DNA of 64,000 nt from Saccharomonospora glauca K62 (GTDB lineage Bacteria; Actinomycetota; Actinomycetes; Mycobacteriales; Pseudonocardiaceae). The stretch is from NCBI RefSeq assembly GCF_000243395.2, contig NZ_CM001484.1, positions 912,089-976,088 of the forward strand. Direction: 5' to 3'. The notes under the pieces are model-generated. The model was not told where the DNA came from and did not search any database. It saw only the letters and a list, made by a program, of their open reading frames with translations. Below, in pieces: positions 1 to 8,817 of the stretch. Made by a program: the position numbers and the translations under genes. Each line of letters begins with the position of its first letter. Position 1 is the first letter of the stretch.

Positions 1-2641
1 TGGCGCCGGTCGCGAACCGCTTGACGATCTCGGAGACCGGTTCGACCTCCTCGATCGGCACCGGCGGGCGCACGCCCTCCCGGAACTCGAACAGCCCGCG
101 CAGGGTCATCAGGTTGCGCGACTGGTCGTCGACGGCGCGCGTGTACTCCTTGAAGATCTCGTATTTGCCCGTGCGGGTGGAGTGCTGGAGCTTGAACACC
201 GTGTGCGGGTTGAACAGGTGCGGCTCGCCCTCGCGTCGCCACTGGTAGTCGCCGCCGACGTCCAGCCTCCGATGCGCGGGGCGCACCCCGTCCGCGGGGA
301 AGGTACGGCGATGCCGTTCGGTCACCTCGCGGGCGAGCAGGTCGAAGCCCACGCCGCCGAGCCGCGAGGTGGTGCCCGTGAAGCAGGAGTCGACGACCTC
401 GGAGCCCAGGCCGATCGCCTCGAAGATCTGCGCGCCCGTGTACGAGGCGACGGTGGAGACGCCCATTTTGGACATCGTCTTGCGCACGCCCTTGCCGAGC
501 GCGGTGACGAGGTTGCGAGTGGCCTGCTCCGGCGTGATGTCGCCCAGCCTGCCCCGCGAGGCCAGCTCCTCCACCGAGGCTATCGCCAGGTACGGGTTGA
601 CGGCCGAGGCGCCGTAGCCGAGGAGCAGCGCGATGTGGTGCACCTCCCGCGCGTCGCCCGACTCGACCACGAGGCTCACCTGCGTGCGGCTCTTCTGACG
701 CACCAGGTGGTGGTGCACCGCGCCCGTGAGCAGCAGCGACGGGATCGGCGCGTGGTCGGCGTCCACGCCGCGGTCGGACAGCACGAGCAGTCGCGCGCCG
801 TCGGCGATGGCCTCGCTCACCTCGGCGCGAATCTCGTCGAGCCTGCGTACCAGCGCCTCACCGCCACCGGCGGCCGGGAAGGTGCCCCGCACCGTGTAGG
901 CGGTGAACTCGGGCAGGTCGCCGTCGTCGTTGGCGTGCACCAGCTTGGCGAGTTCGGCGTTGTCCAGCACCGGGAACGGGAGCACGATCTTGCGACAGTG
1001 TCGCGGCCCGGCCTCCAGCAGGTTGGACTCCGCGCCGAGCTGCGTACGCAGCGAGGTCACCAACTCCTCGCGGATGGCGTCCAACGGCGGGTTCGTCACC
1101 TGCGCGAACAGCTGGGTGAAGTAGTCGTAGAGCTGCCGGGGCCTGCTGGTCAGCGGGGCGAGCGGAGCGTCGTTGCCCATCGAACCGATCGGCTCCGCAC
1201 CGGTGCGGGCCATTGGTTCGAGCAGGACGTTGAGTTCCTCCGTGGTGTAGCCGAACACCTGCTGGTCGCGGACCAACGGGGTGGACGACGCGGTCTCGCG
1301 CTCGCGTTCGGGGAGCTCCTCCAACCGCAGCAGGCCGGATTCGAGCCATTCCGCGTACGGGTGTTCGGCGGCGAGTTCCGCCTTGATCTCGTCGTCGTCG
1401 ACGATGCGCCCTTGGGCGGTGTCCACCAGGAACATGCGACCCGGTTCGAGCCGGCCCTTGCGGACGACGGAGGACTGGTCCACCTCCAGCACGCCCACCT
1501 CGCTGGCGAACACCACGAGGCCACCCTCGGTCACCCAGTAGCGGGCGGGGCGCAGGCCGTTGCGGTCGAGGACCGCGCCGATCTGCGTGCCATCGGTGAA
1601 CGCCACCAGTGCGGGGCCGTCCCACGGCTCCATCAACGCCGAGTGGTACTCGTAGAAGGCCCGGCGCGCGGGGTCCATCTCCCGGTGGTTCTCCCAGGCC
1701 TCCGGGATCATCATCAGCACGGCGTGCGGCAGCGACCGGCCGCCGAGATGCAGCAGTTCCAGCACCTCGTCGAACGACGCCGAGTCGCTCGCGCCGCGGG
1801 TGATCACCGGGAACAGGCGGGAGAGGTCGCCGGAGAACAGCTCGGACGACAACTGGGACTCGCGCGCGTCCATCCAGTTGCGGTTGCCGCGCAGCGTGTT
1901 GATCTCGCCGTTGTGGGCGATGTAGCGGTAGGGGTGCGCCAGCGGCCACGCCGGGAACGTGTTGGTGGAGAACCGCGAGTGCACCAGGCCGATGGCGCTG
2001 ACGACGCGCTCGTCGGTGAGGTCGAGGAAGAACTTCTCGACCTGGGGCTCCGTGAGCATTCCCTTGTAGACGATCGTGCGGGAGGACAGGCTCGGGAAGT
2101 AGATGCCTTCCCGCTCGGCGCGCTTGCGGACGCAGAACGCCGCGCGCTCCAGGGCCAGCCCCGTCACCTCCTCGTCCAGCGGGGCGAGGAAGACCTGCTC
2201 GAAGTGGGGCATGGTGGTCGCGGCGGTGGCGCCCACGTGGCGGGTGTCCACGGGCAGCTCGCGCCAGCCCAGCACCCGCATGCCCTCCTCGGCGGCGATG
2301 CGTTCGATCGTGGTGGCGGCCCTGCCGCGTTGCTCCTCGTCGTGAGGCAGGAACGCGGTACCCGCGGCGTAACCGCCGGGGTCGGGGAGGTCGAAGTCGG
2401 TGACCTCGCGGAAGAAGGCGTCGGGAAGCTGGATGAGGATGCCCGCGCCGTCACCCGTGTCGGGCTCGGCGCCACGGGCGCCACGGTGCTCCAGATTGCG
2501 TAGTGCCGTCAGGGCGTTCGCGACGATGTCATGAGTCGCGCGGCCCGTGAGATCGGCGACGAAGGCCACGCCACAGGCGTCGTGTTCGTACTGCTCGTCG
2601 TACAGACCCGCGGAGGGTTCACGCGGTGCTGGGCGGCTCAC
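1..2641 (-). CDS. gltB: Glutamate synthase large subunit, 5' part (runs off the left edge)
   Basis: Large subunit of NADPH-dependent glutamate synthase, which transfers the amide of glutamine to 2-oxoglutarate. Reading the minus strand from GTG at 2641 gives an unbroken frame of 880 codons to the window edge. It opens with a class II glutamine amidotransferase domain whose nucleophile is Cys23 ([12 protein letters not shown]), after a short propeptide that is normally removed. The conserved [17 protein letters not shown] and [14 protein letters not shown] signatures follow. The remainder covers the central domain and the start of the FMN domain; the 3Fe-4S region lies outside the window. An AGGAGG ribosome site lies about 9 bases before the GTG. 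The small subunit gltD is expected beyond the left edge. Confidence 0.96.
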   Translation of the reverse strand, partial: MSRPAPREPSAGLYDEQYEHDACGVAFVADLTGRATHDIVANALTALRNLEHRGARGAEPDTGDGAGILIQLPDAFFREVTDFDLPDPGGYAAGTAFLPHDEEQRGRAATTIERIAAEEGMRVLGWRELPVDTRHVGATAATTMPHFEQVFLAPLDEEVTGLALERAAFCVRKRAEREGIYFPSLSSRTIVYKGMLTEPQVEKFFLDLTDERVVSAIGLVHSRFSTNTFPAWPLAHPYRYIAHNGEINTLRGNRNWMDARESQLSSELFSGDLSRLFPVITRGASDSASFDEVLELLHLGGRSLPHAVLMMIPEAWENHREMDPARRAFYEYHSALMEPWDGPALVAFTDGTQIGAVLDRNGLRPARYWVTEGGLVVFASEVGVLEVDQSSVVRKGRLEPGRMFLVDTAQGRIVDDDEIKAELAAEHPYAEWLESGLLRLEELPERERETASSTPLVRDQQVFGYTTEELNVLLEPMARTGAEPIGSMGNDAPLAPLTSRPRQLYDYFTQLFAQVTNPPLDAIREELVTSLRTQLGAESNLLEAGPRHCRKIVLPFPVLDNAELAKLVHANDDGDLPEFTAYTVRGTFPAAGGGEALVRRLDEIRAEVSEAIADGARLLVLSDRGVDADHAPIPSLLLTGAVHHHLVRQKSRTQVSLVVESGDAREVHHIALLLGYGASAVNPYLAIASVEELASRGRLGDITPEQATRNLVTALGKGVRKTMSKMGVSTVASYTGAQIFEAIGLGSEVVDSCFTGTTSRLGGVGFDLLAREVTERHRRTFPADGVRPAHRRLDVGGDYQWRREGEPHLFNPHTVFKLQHSTRTGKYEIFKEYTRAVDDQSRNLMTLRGLFEFREGVRPPVPIEEVEPVSEIVKRFATGA

Positions 2642-3068
2642 GGCTGGCGGCCCTCCTCGTACTCGGCGCAGCCGGGCTGAAGAACACCGATGCCGTGTGA
2701 TCTGCGGCACTGGTCGACTAACGATTCAGCCCGAGGCTGCGATGGCCAATTCAGGAAAGGTCGATGTCGTCACTTGCGCTTCGTTGCGAAAGTTCACGGA
2801 CACATCGGGACCACACGGCGCTGTGCGGCGGCAGAGCATTGCGCGGTTGCGGGATCCACCACGGTGTCGTCGGTGGAACCGGCGCACGAATGGTTCTCCG
2901 GGATCGCCGGGTCATATGACAGTAATGTGAACCGGCGGTTAGCCAAATAGTCGAGATGTGTTACATAAACAACATCACGAGGGGATTGACGATCGTGCCC
3001 TCGTTGTGCTTTCCCGCGCGCGTAGCGCTCTGACCAGCGAAAATCCGAAAGCGGGTAGGGTCTGTGGC
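2642..3068. promoter_or_regulatory. Divergent intergenic region between gltB and gcdH-like gene
   Basis: These 427 bases separate two divergent genes and hold no convincing coding frame. The right side is less GC-rich than the genes around it. A perfect short inverted repeat, AACCG-G-CGGTT, lies at 2930-2940. The hexamer TAGGGT at 3056-3061, 7 bases before the ATG at 3069, is a plausible -10 box for the rightward gene. I could not assign a clear promoter to gltB. Confidence 0.5.
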
Positions 3069-4253
3069 ATGGTTGAGACCGGTTCGGACCCAAGTGATTT
3101 CCTCGGCATCGACGCCGAACTGACGGCGGACGAACGAGACATCCGCGATACGGTGCGGCGGTTCGCGAAGGCGGAACTGAGCCCCCATGTCGCGGATTGG
3201 TATGAAAATGCGACGCTTCCGGTACGAGATCTAGCGAAAAGTTTCGGCCGATTGGGCGTACTCGGAATGCACCTTACGGGCTACGGGTGCGCGGGTTCGT
3301 CCGCCGTCGCGTACGGCATCGCCTGCCGCGAGTTGGAGGCCGTCGACTCGGGGTTGCGCAGCTTCGTCTCCGTGCAGGGGTCGCTGGCCATGTACGCCAT
3401 CCACCGCTACGGCAGTGAGGAGCAGAAGCAGCGGTGGTTGCCCGCGCTGGCGTCGGGGGAGGCGATCGGGTGCTTCGGGCTCACCGAGCCGGACGCGGGC
3501 AGCGATCCGGCGTCCATGCGCACGCGCGCCCGCCGCGACGGTTCCGACTGGGTGCTGGACGGCACCAAGATGTGGATCACCAACGGAACGGTGGCCGACG
3601 TCGCCGTGGTGTGGGCGCGGACCGACGAGGGCGTCCGGGGTTTCGTGGTGCCCACCGACACGCCGGGTTTTTCAGCCCACGAGATCACCCGCAAGCTCTC
3701 GCTGCGGGCCTCGGTGACGGCGGAGCTGGTGCTCGACGGCGTGCGGCTGCCCTCCGACGCTGCGCTCCCCGGCGTGACGGGACTGCGCGGGCCGCTGTCG
3801 TGCCTCAACGAGGCGCGGTTCGGCATCGTGTTCGGGGTCGTGGGCGCCGCTCGTACCTGCTACGAGACGGCGCTGGAGTACACCACCACGCGCACCCAGT
3901 TCGGGCAGCCGCTGGCGGCCTACCAGCTCACCCAGCGCAAACTGGCCGACCTCGTGGTGGAGGTGAACCGGGCGGGGCTGGTGGCGTTGCGACTCGGCAG
4001 GTTGAAGGACGCCGGCACGCTGCACCACAGCCAGGTGAGTTTCGGCAAGCTCGCCAACGTGCGCGCGGCACTCGACGTGGCGCGCACCGCGCGGTCGATG
4101 CTGGGCGCCAACGGCATCTCGCTGGAGTACCCGGTGATGCGGCACGCGGCGAACCTCGAAACGGTGCTGACCTACGAGGGCACCGAGGAGATGCACGCCC
4201 TGTCGGTGGGACAGGCGGTGACGGGAATCCCGGCCTTCCGAATCAACCCCTAA
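3069..4253 (+). CDS. gcdH: Acyl-CoA dehydrogenase, glutaryl-CoA dehydrogenase type
   Basis: FAD-dependent acyl-CoA dehydrogenase of 394 residues that most resembles glutaryl-CoA dehydrogenase, which oxidises and decarboxylates glutaryl-CoA to crotonyl-CoA in lysine and tryptophan breakdown. The catalytic base is Glu370 in TYEGTEEMH. Arg97 in GLRSFVSVQGSL matches the arginine that glutaryl-CoA dehydrogenases use to bind the distal carboxylate of the substrate. The FAD-binding signature GCFGLTEPDAGSDP and the RTQFGQPLAAYQLTQ helix are present. An upstream in-frame start at 2958 is possible, but homology begins near the ATG at 3069, and a -10-like TAGGGT lies 7 bases before it. The neighbours give no pathway, so the substrate is inferred from residues alone. 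Confidence 0.86.
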   Translation: MVETGSDPSDFLGIDAELTADERDIRDTVRRFAKAELSPHVADWYENATLPVRDLAKSFGRLGVLGMHLTGYGCAGSSAVAYGIACRELEAVDSGLRSFVSVQGSLAMYAIHRYGSEEQKQRWLPALASGEAIGCFGLTEPDAGSDPASMRTRARRDGSDWVLDGTKMWITNGTVADVAVVWARTDEGVRGFVVPTDTPGFSAHEITRKLSLRASVTAELVLDGVRLPSDAALPGVTGLRGPLSCLNEARFGIVFGVVGAARTCYETALEYTTTRTQFGQPLAAYQLTQRKLADLVVEVNRAGLVALRLGRLKDAGTLHHSQVSFGKLANVRAALDVARTARSMLGANGISLEYPVMRHAANLETVLTYEGTEEMHALSVGQAVTGIPAFRINP

Positions 4254-4265
4254 CCGCTGAACACC

Positions 4266-4349
4266 GTGTCCGCAGCCTGTGCACACGTGTCCGCACTTCG
4301 CGTACGCGTGTCCGCGGGCTGCGCACGGGTGTCCGCACTTCCCGTACGG
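4266..4349 (+). repeat. Four tandem 21-bp repeats (repeat family locus A)
   Basis: Four contiguous units begin at 4266, 4287, 4308 and 4329, exactly 21 bases apart. Each starts with GTGTCCGCA (GTGTCCGCG in the third) followed by a more variable 12-base half with consensus SNTYNYGYACGS. The array fills the space between two convergent genes, whose coding regions end at 4253 and begin at 4352. The same unit occurs at 49632-49741 and 54566-54628. There are no spacers, so this is not a CRISPR array. Confidence 0.9.
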
Positions 4350-4351
4350 CG

Positions 4352-4915
4352 TCAGGCCGTCGGGAGGCGAGGTTCGACGAGGTAAGCGACCTCCCGAGCC
4401 ACGTCGCAAGCGGCGTTGACGTCGTCCATGGCGGTGATGCCGATGTCAACGCGTGAGTGGTCGTCTACGGCGACTGCCAGAGTGCAGGACCCGTACCGAG
4501 GGTCGGGAGCTTCTGCGGCCGATCTGCCGTTGACCTCGCCGGAATTGATGCCACCTCCGACGTCCGTCAGGGTGTCGACGCTTTGACTGTCGCGGACACC
4601 CACGCTGATGACGAGGCCGGACTTGGCTGTCGCGTCGTCCTGTCGCTGCCAGCTGCAGAGGCGCGCCCCAGCCGCTTCCCTATAGCGGCCCTCATGGAAT
4701 GAGCCGTATCGGGCCATGTCCGCGTCCGGTATGAGGAGCTCACAGGGCTCGAGCGTCGCACTGAGACCTGACTTTGTCGGGGCGGTGGAGGGGGACTGGC
4801 TTTGTGGTGTCGGCTCAGTGCTCGGGTCCGACTGTGCGATCCCTTCGGTGCCGTCTCCGCACGCTGTGGTCAGGACCAGGAGCGCGAGTGCGGGCAACAG
4901 GGCGAATCGAGTCAT
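4352..4915 (-). CDS. DUF3558-type secreted lipoprotein
   Basis: 187-residue predicted lipoprotein. It has a hydrophobic signal peptide with the lipobox LTTAC and lipidated Cys19, then a Ser/Thr/Pro-rich linker (residues 27-50), then a compact domain with paired cysteines (PCELL, LCSWQ, YGSCTL, NAACDV). This layout fits the DUF3558 family, which is common in Pseudonocardiaceae and often encoded beside type VII secretion substrates. The function is unknown. It lies 20 bases downstream of the 159-residue gene on the same strand and is probably co-transcribed with it. Its 3' end borders the 21-bp repeat array. Confidence 0.8.
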   Translation of the reverse strand: MTRFALLPALALLVLTTACGDGTEGIAQSDPSTEPTPQSQSPSTAPTKSGLSATLEPCELLIPDADMARYGSFHEGRYREAAGARLCSWQRQDDATAKSGLVISVGVRDSQSVDTLTDVGGGINSGEVNGRSAAEAPDPRYGSCTLAVAVDDHSRVDIGITAMDDVNAACDVAREVAYLVEPRLPTA

Positions 4916-4935
4916 GGTGTCCCTTGTGCGGTCGA

Positions 4936-5415
4936 TCAGATCGATCGGCTGGTCTTGTTGAGTGCGTCGACGGTGTCTGCTTCGGTTTCCTCGTATTGAT
5001 TCGAAGCGCGTTGGAGCGCCTCGATGCTCATCTCGAGTATGGTTTCGAGCTGCTTCAGTACGGCGCGGGCGGACTGGGGCCCGTTGGCTCCTTCGTACAT
5101 GTGTCGGGCGACAAGTTGACCGTACGGGTGACTGCCCAGTGCGGGTTGTTGGTCGAAAGCCGCGAGCGTGGGTTCCATGGCACGGATCTCGTCGACGAAC
5201 TTCGCCAACGTGTTGATCAGTTCGTCGGCGCTTTCCTTGGTGACCGTGAAGCCGCCGTTCTTCGCGGATTCGACCAGGCTACTGGCGGCTAACTTGGCGG
5301 TGGCCATGTTGGCCAGGTTGGTGATGGCTTTGAACGCCGTGTCGGCGACGTTTCCGGAGCCCCCACGGGCACCCGGGTCGTACGCCGCTCCTTGCTCACT
5401 GAATTCCTGTGCCAA
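4936..5415 (-). CDS. Unknown helical protein, possible type VII secretion-related
   Basis: 159 residues, mostly amphipathic helix, without signal peptide or membrane segment. The middle and C-terminal parts (around residues 60-159) form long predicted helices, consistent with a helical-hairpin protein of the kind exported by ESX systems in Pseudonocardiaceae. No WxG motif is visible, so this placement is tentative and rests partly on the adjacent DUF3558 lipoprotein gene, 20 bases downstream. No ESX machinery genes occur in the window. Confidence 0.65.
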   Translation of the reverse strand: MAQEFSEQGAAYDPGARGGSGNVADTAFKAITNLANMATAKLAASSLVESAKNGGFTVTKESADELINTLAKFVDEIRAMEPTLAAFDQQPALGSHPYGQLVARHMYEGANGPQSARAVLKQLETILEMSIEALQRASNQYEETEADTVDALNKTSRSI

Positions 5416-5522
5416 GACCGAGCCCCCCCAGTCGGCTGTCGTCGCGAAACCGTTCGGCCTCGGAGTGTAACGAGAACGGGCGAGGGGTGAGGGGAGCTGG
5501 CGACGTGACGAACAGATAAGTC

Positions 5523-5550
5523 GGGCGCCCTGCCCCAGGGGCGGGCGCCC
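5523..5550 (-). terminator. Strong hairpin downstream of the 98-residue gene
   Basis: The 8-base arms GGGCGCCC (5523-5530 and 5543-5550) pair with each other, and the loop between them can extend the stem through GCCCC/GGGGC. It lies just beyond the stop codon of the leftward gene that ends at 5557. There is no T tract, as is usual in high-GC actinobacteria. Confidence 0.6.
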
Positions 5551-5556
5551 GTTGCG

Positions 5557-5853
5557 TCAGCGACCGGCGAGGGCGGGAGCGTTCTCCAGCGCCCGCTTGC
5601 CGGCTTCGGTGAGTACGGCGGGGACCCGCTGTCCGGGTTCGCCCACGTGGGCGGGACGGATCAGCCCGGCTCGGACGAGCCGGTGCGCCATGGCCTGGTC
5701 GGCACAGGCGAGTCCGTCGATGAAGAGGTTCGTTCCACAACCGGTAGCGATTTCGGCAGCGCCCTGAGCCACGGCTTGCAGGGTCGCGCGTTCGCGATGG
5801 TTCAAATCTCTGTCATAACCGTCCTGAGGCACCTTCTGCCCCCTTGCGTCCAC
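5557..5853 (-). CDS. Small unknown protein, 98 residues
   Basis: 98-residue soluble protein that I do not recognise. A segment around residues 20-60 (RATLQAVAQGAAEI, then CADQAMAHRLVRAGLIRP) could form a helix-turn-helix or winged-helix-like fold, and VPAVLTEAGKRALE near the C-terminus resembles the wing and last helix of small winged-helix proteins. This is only an impression from pattern. It is followed by a strong hairpin and precedes the 159-residue gene on the same strand. Confidence 0.55.
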   Translation of the reverse strand: MDARGQKVPQDGYDRDLNHRERATLQAVAQGAAEIATGCGTNLFIDGLACADQAMAHRLVRAGLIRPAHVGEPGQRVPAVLTEAGKRALENAPALAGR

Positions 5854-5985
5854 GACCGGGGTCCTTTACCGGTCCCTAGGTTTTGATTCAACCCCGAGAC
5901 ACCCACTTGTCGCAAAGTTGTGAGGGGAATCTCATGCTTTGGTAGGAGCCGGTGAGGGGGGGCCAGGTACCGTGTCGGGGGTGTG

Positions 5986-8817
5986 TCAACCCTCGGTCAG
6001 GGCACGATCGAGCACCTGAGCCAGGTGGAGGGCCCGGCGTCCGGTGAGGTCGGCGATCTGGGTCCGGCAACTGAACCCGTCGGCGAGCACGAGGTCGTCG
6101 GCACTCGTGGCCTCGATCTCGGGCACCAGCACCCGGTTCGCCGCCGCCACCGACACCTCGTAGTGGCCGCGCTCCACCCCGAAGTTGCCCGCGAGGCCGC
6201 AGCACCCGGAGTCGAGGGTGCGGTTGTCCACCCCAGCTCTGCGCAGGACCCGCTCGTCGGCCTCGTTCCCGAGCACCGCGTGCTGGTGGCAGTGCTGCTG
6301 GGTCACCGCGCGCACGTCGAGGGAGCCGAACTCCACGTCCGGCGCGTGTTCGTCGAGGAATTCCGCGAGCGTCGACACGGGCACGGGCGGGGTGTCCAGC
6401 AGGTCGTGGACGTCGTGGCGCAGCACCGCCAGGCAGCTCGGTTCGAGTCCCACGATCGGGGTGCCCGCCCGGATGTCCTCGTTCAAAACGTCCAGCGCCT
6501 GGCGCAGGACGCGGCGCGCGATGCCGAGCTGCCCCGTGGAGATCCACGTCAGGCCGCAGCACACCGAGGAGCGGGGCAGCACCACGTCGAACCCGGCGTG
6601 TTCCAGCACGCGCGTGGCCGCCACTCCGATCTCGGGGGCGAAGTGGTTGGTGAACGTGTCGGGCCAGAGCACGACCCGCGGGCGGTCGCCGCCGGGTCGG
6701 CGAGGCTTGCGGCGCCATGCTTTCCGTAGCGTCGTGCGGGCGAACGCGGGCAGCTCGCGTTCGGCGGCGATGCCGCCGAGCCGCTTCACCACGGTGGCGA
6801 CCACGCGCGACCGCAACGCGGTGTTGACCACGCCGGGGGCCAGCGCCGCCAGCCGTGCCCACAGCGGCAGGAAACCCAGCGAGTAATGGCTCGCGGGCCG
6901 CAGCTTGCCCGCGTAGTGGTGGTGCAGAAACTCCGCCTTGTACGACGCCATGTCCACGTTCACGGGGCAGTCGGAAAGACACCCCTTGCACGCCAGGCAC
7001 AAATCGAGCGCGTCGCGGACCTCCTTCGAGTCCCACCCGTCGGTGATCGTCTCGCCGCGCATCATCTCGAACAGCAACCGGGCCCGGCCGCGCGTCGAGT
7101 GTTCCTCGCGGCGGGTCACCATGTAACTCGGGCACATGACGCCGGTGCTCGTGTCGACGCACTTGCCCACCCCGACGCAGCGCCGGGTGGCGGTGGCCAG
7201 GCTGCCGCCGTCGTGGGGATAGCGCAGGGTGAGCGGGAGCTGTTTCACCGGCCCGGCGAACCGCAGGTCGGCGTCGAGGGGGCGGGGCCGGACGAGGTTG
7301 CCGGGGTTCAGGACGTTCTCCGGGTCCCAGACGGCCTTGAACGCCTCGAACAAGCGTAGGAGGTCGGGCGAGTACATCCGGGGTAGCAACTCCGCCCTGG
7401 CCTGCCCGTCGCCGTGCTCGCCCGACAGCGATCCGCCGTGCGCCACCACGAGGTCGGCGGCCTCGGTGAGGAACCTGCGGAAGGTCGCCACCCCGTGTTC
7501 GGTGAGTAGGTCGAAGTCGATGCGCACGTGCACGCAGCCCTCGCCGAAGTGCCCGTACGGGATGCCCCGCAGCCCGTGGGACGCGAGCAGGGCACGGAAC
7601 GACCGCAGGTAGGAGCCGAGCCGCTCCGGCGGCACGGCCGCGTCCTCCCAGCCGGGCCACGCCTCCGAGCCGTCGGCCATGCGGGTGGCGATGCCCGCGG
7701 CGGACTCGCGGATGGACCACAGTTGCCGCTGTCGTGCCACCTCGGCGGTCACCGAGGTGACGGCGGAGGTCTCGCGTGCCAACGCGGCCGCGAGTTCCTC
7801 GGCCTTGTGCCGGGCCTGCTCGGGGTCGTCCCCGCCGACCTCGACGAACAGCCAGCCGCGTCCGGCGGGGAGTTCGTCGAGCGCGGCGGGCCTGCGGCCG
7901 TGCGCGAGGAGGGCCTCCACCAGGTCGGCGCCCATGCCCTCCACCGTGAGCGGGCGGTGGGCAAGCACCAGGGGAGCGGCGTCGGCCGCGGCGATGTCGT
8001 CGACGAAGCCCGCCACCACCAGCGCTCGCGACCGTGGGGAGGGGACGAGCCGCACGGTGGCCTCCGTGATCAGCACGCAGGTGCCCTCGGTGCCCACGAG
8101 TGCTCTCGCGATGTCGAACCCGTTCTCCGGCAGGAGGTTGTCGAGTGCGTAGCCGGACACCCGCCTCGGCAGGGCGGGGAACCCGGTGCGCAGTACGGCG
8201 AGGTTGCGGTGGGCGAGGTCGCGCAACGCCTCCCGGATCTCCCTCGCCCGGTCGGCGGGCTCGCCCACGACGCGGTCGCCGGGACCGACGGACAGCCGGG
8301 CCCCGTCCCCGGTCACCACCTCCAGCGAGACGACGTTGTCGGAGGTGCGGCCCCAGGCCACCGAGTGCGGGCCGCACGCGTCGTTGCCGAGCATCCCGCC
8401 GAGCGTGCAGCGACTGTGTGTGGAGGGGTCCGGTCCGAACGTCAGCCCGTGCTCCGCGGCGGCGGCGCGCAGCGTGTCGAGCACGACACCGGGCTCCACA
8501 CGCGCGACGCGGCGCTCGGGGTCGATCTCCAGGACACGGTTGAGGTGGCGGCTGTAGTCGAGCACCACGCCCCGGCCGAGCGCCTGCCCGCCGATGCCGG
8601 TGCCCGCTCCGCGGGCCGTCACCGGCACCCCGTGTTCGCGGGCCACCCTCAGGGTGGCCGCCACGTCGTCGGCGTGGCGGGGGAACACGACGGCCAGCGG
8701 CACGTGCCGGTAGTTCGACGCGTCCATGCTGAACATCGCCCGTGCGGAGGGGCTGTCGTCCACCTCGCCCGAGACCGCGCGGGCCAGGTCCTCGGCGAGT
8801 GTGGTCCGGACGGTCAC
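5986..8817 (-). CDS. FAD-linked oxidase fused to Fe-S and CCG domains (D-2-hydroxyacid dehydrogenase, YdiJ-like)
   Basis: 943-residue flavoprotein-iron-sulfur fusion. An N-terminal FAD-binding domain (about residues 35-230, with PVTARGAGTGIGGQAL and STHSRCTLGGMLGNDACG) is followed by a FAD-oxidase C-terminal domain to about 530, Fe-S cysteines near 542 (CVGVGKC) and 606-618 (CLACKGCLSDCP), and two CCG cysteine-rich motifs near 747 and 872. This order matches E. coli YdiJ, a D-2-hydroxyglutarate dehydrogenase, and FAD/Fe-S D-lactate dehydrogenases. It should oxidise a D-2-hydroxyacid and pass electrons to the membrane chain. The GTG start overlaps the stop of the transhydrogenase gene by 4 bases, which suggests coupled translation and a shared pathway. 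The exact substrate is inferred. Confidence 0.85.
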   Translation of the reverse strand: MTVRTTLAEDLARAVSGEVDDSPSARAMFSMDASNYRHVPLAVVFPRHADDVAATLRVAREHGVPVTARGAGTGIGGQALGRGVVLDYSRHLNRVLEIDPERRVARVEPGVVLDTLRAAAAEHGLTFGPDPSTHSRCTLGGMLGNDACGPHSVAWGRTSDNVVSLEVVTGDGARLSVGPGDRVVGEPADRAREIREALRDLAHRNLAVLRTGFPALPRRVSGYALDNLLPENGFDIARALVGTEGTCVLITEATVRLVPSPRSRALVVAGFVDDIAAADAAPLVLAHRPLTVEGMGADLVEALLAHGRRPAALDELPAGRGWLFVEVGGDDPEQARHKAEELAAALARETSAVTSVTAEVARQRQLWSIRESAAGIATRMADGSEAWPGWEDAAVPPERLGSYLRSFRALLASHGLRGIPYGHFGEGCVHVRIDFDLLTEHGVATFRRFLTEAADLVVAHGGSLSGEHGDGQARAELLPRMYSPDLLRLFEAFKAVWDPENVLNPGNLVRPRPLDADLRFAGPVKQLPLTLRYPHDGGSLATATRRCVGVGKCVDTSTGVMCPSYMVTRREEHSTRGRARLLFEMMRGETITDGWDSKEVRDALDLCLACKGCLSDCPVNVDMASYKAEFLHHHYAGKLRPASHYSLGFLPLWARLAALAPGVVNTALRSRVVATVVKRLGGIAAERELPAFARTTLRKAWRRKPRRPGGDRPRVVLWPDTFTNHFAPEIGVAATRVLEHAGFDVVLPRSSVCCGLTWISTGQLGIARRVLRQALDVLNEDIRAGTPIVGLEPSCLAVLRHDVHDLLDTPPVPVSTLAEFLDEHAPDVEFGSLDVRAVTQQHCHQHAVLGNEADERVLRRAGVDNRTLDSGCCGLAGNFGVERGHYEVSVAAANRVLVPEIEATSADDLVLADGFSCRTQIADLTGRRALHLAQVLDRALTEG

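Noticed and set aside
182-2503. Very long open frame on the plus strand over gltB
   Set aside because: It is the antisense of a clearly conserved glutamate synthase frame; the plus-strand translation has no protein-like motifs and arises from GC-biased third codon positions.
4266-4349. Possible CRISPR array
   Set aside because: Units are contiguous with no unique spacers, the unit is 21 bases, and there are no cas genes.
4243-4449. Short frame with heptad repeats of the type VRTxRTR
   Set aside because: The periodicity comes from the 21-base DNA repeat (seven codons). Similar repetitive peptides appear in several frames, which argues for DNA repeats, not a protein.
5888-8377. Second long minus-strand frame inside the FAD/Fe-S gene
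   Set aside because: Arg/Pro/Gly-rich translation with no motifs; the overlapping frame from 8817 has all the family's cofactor motifs.
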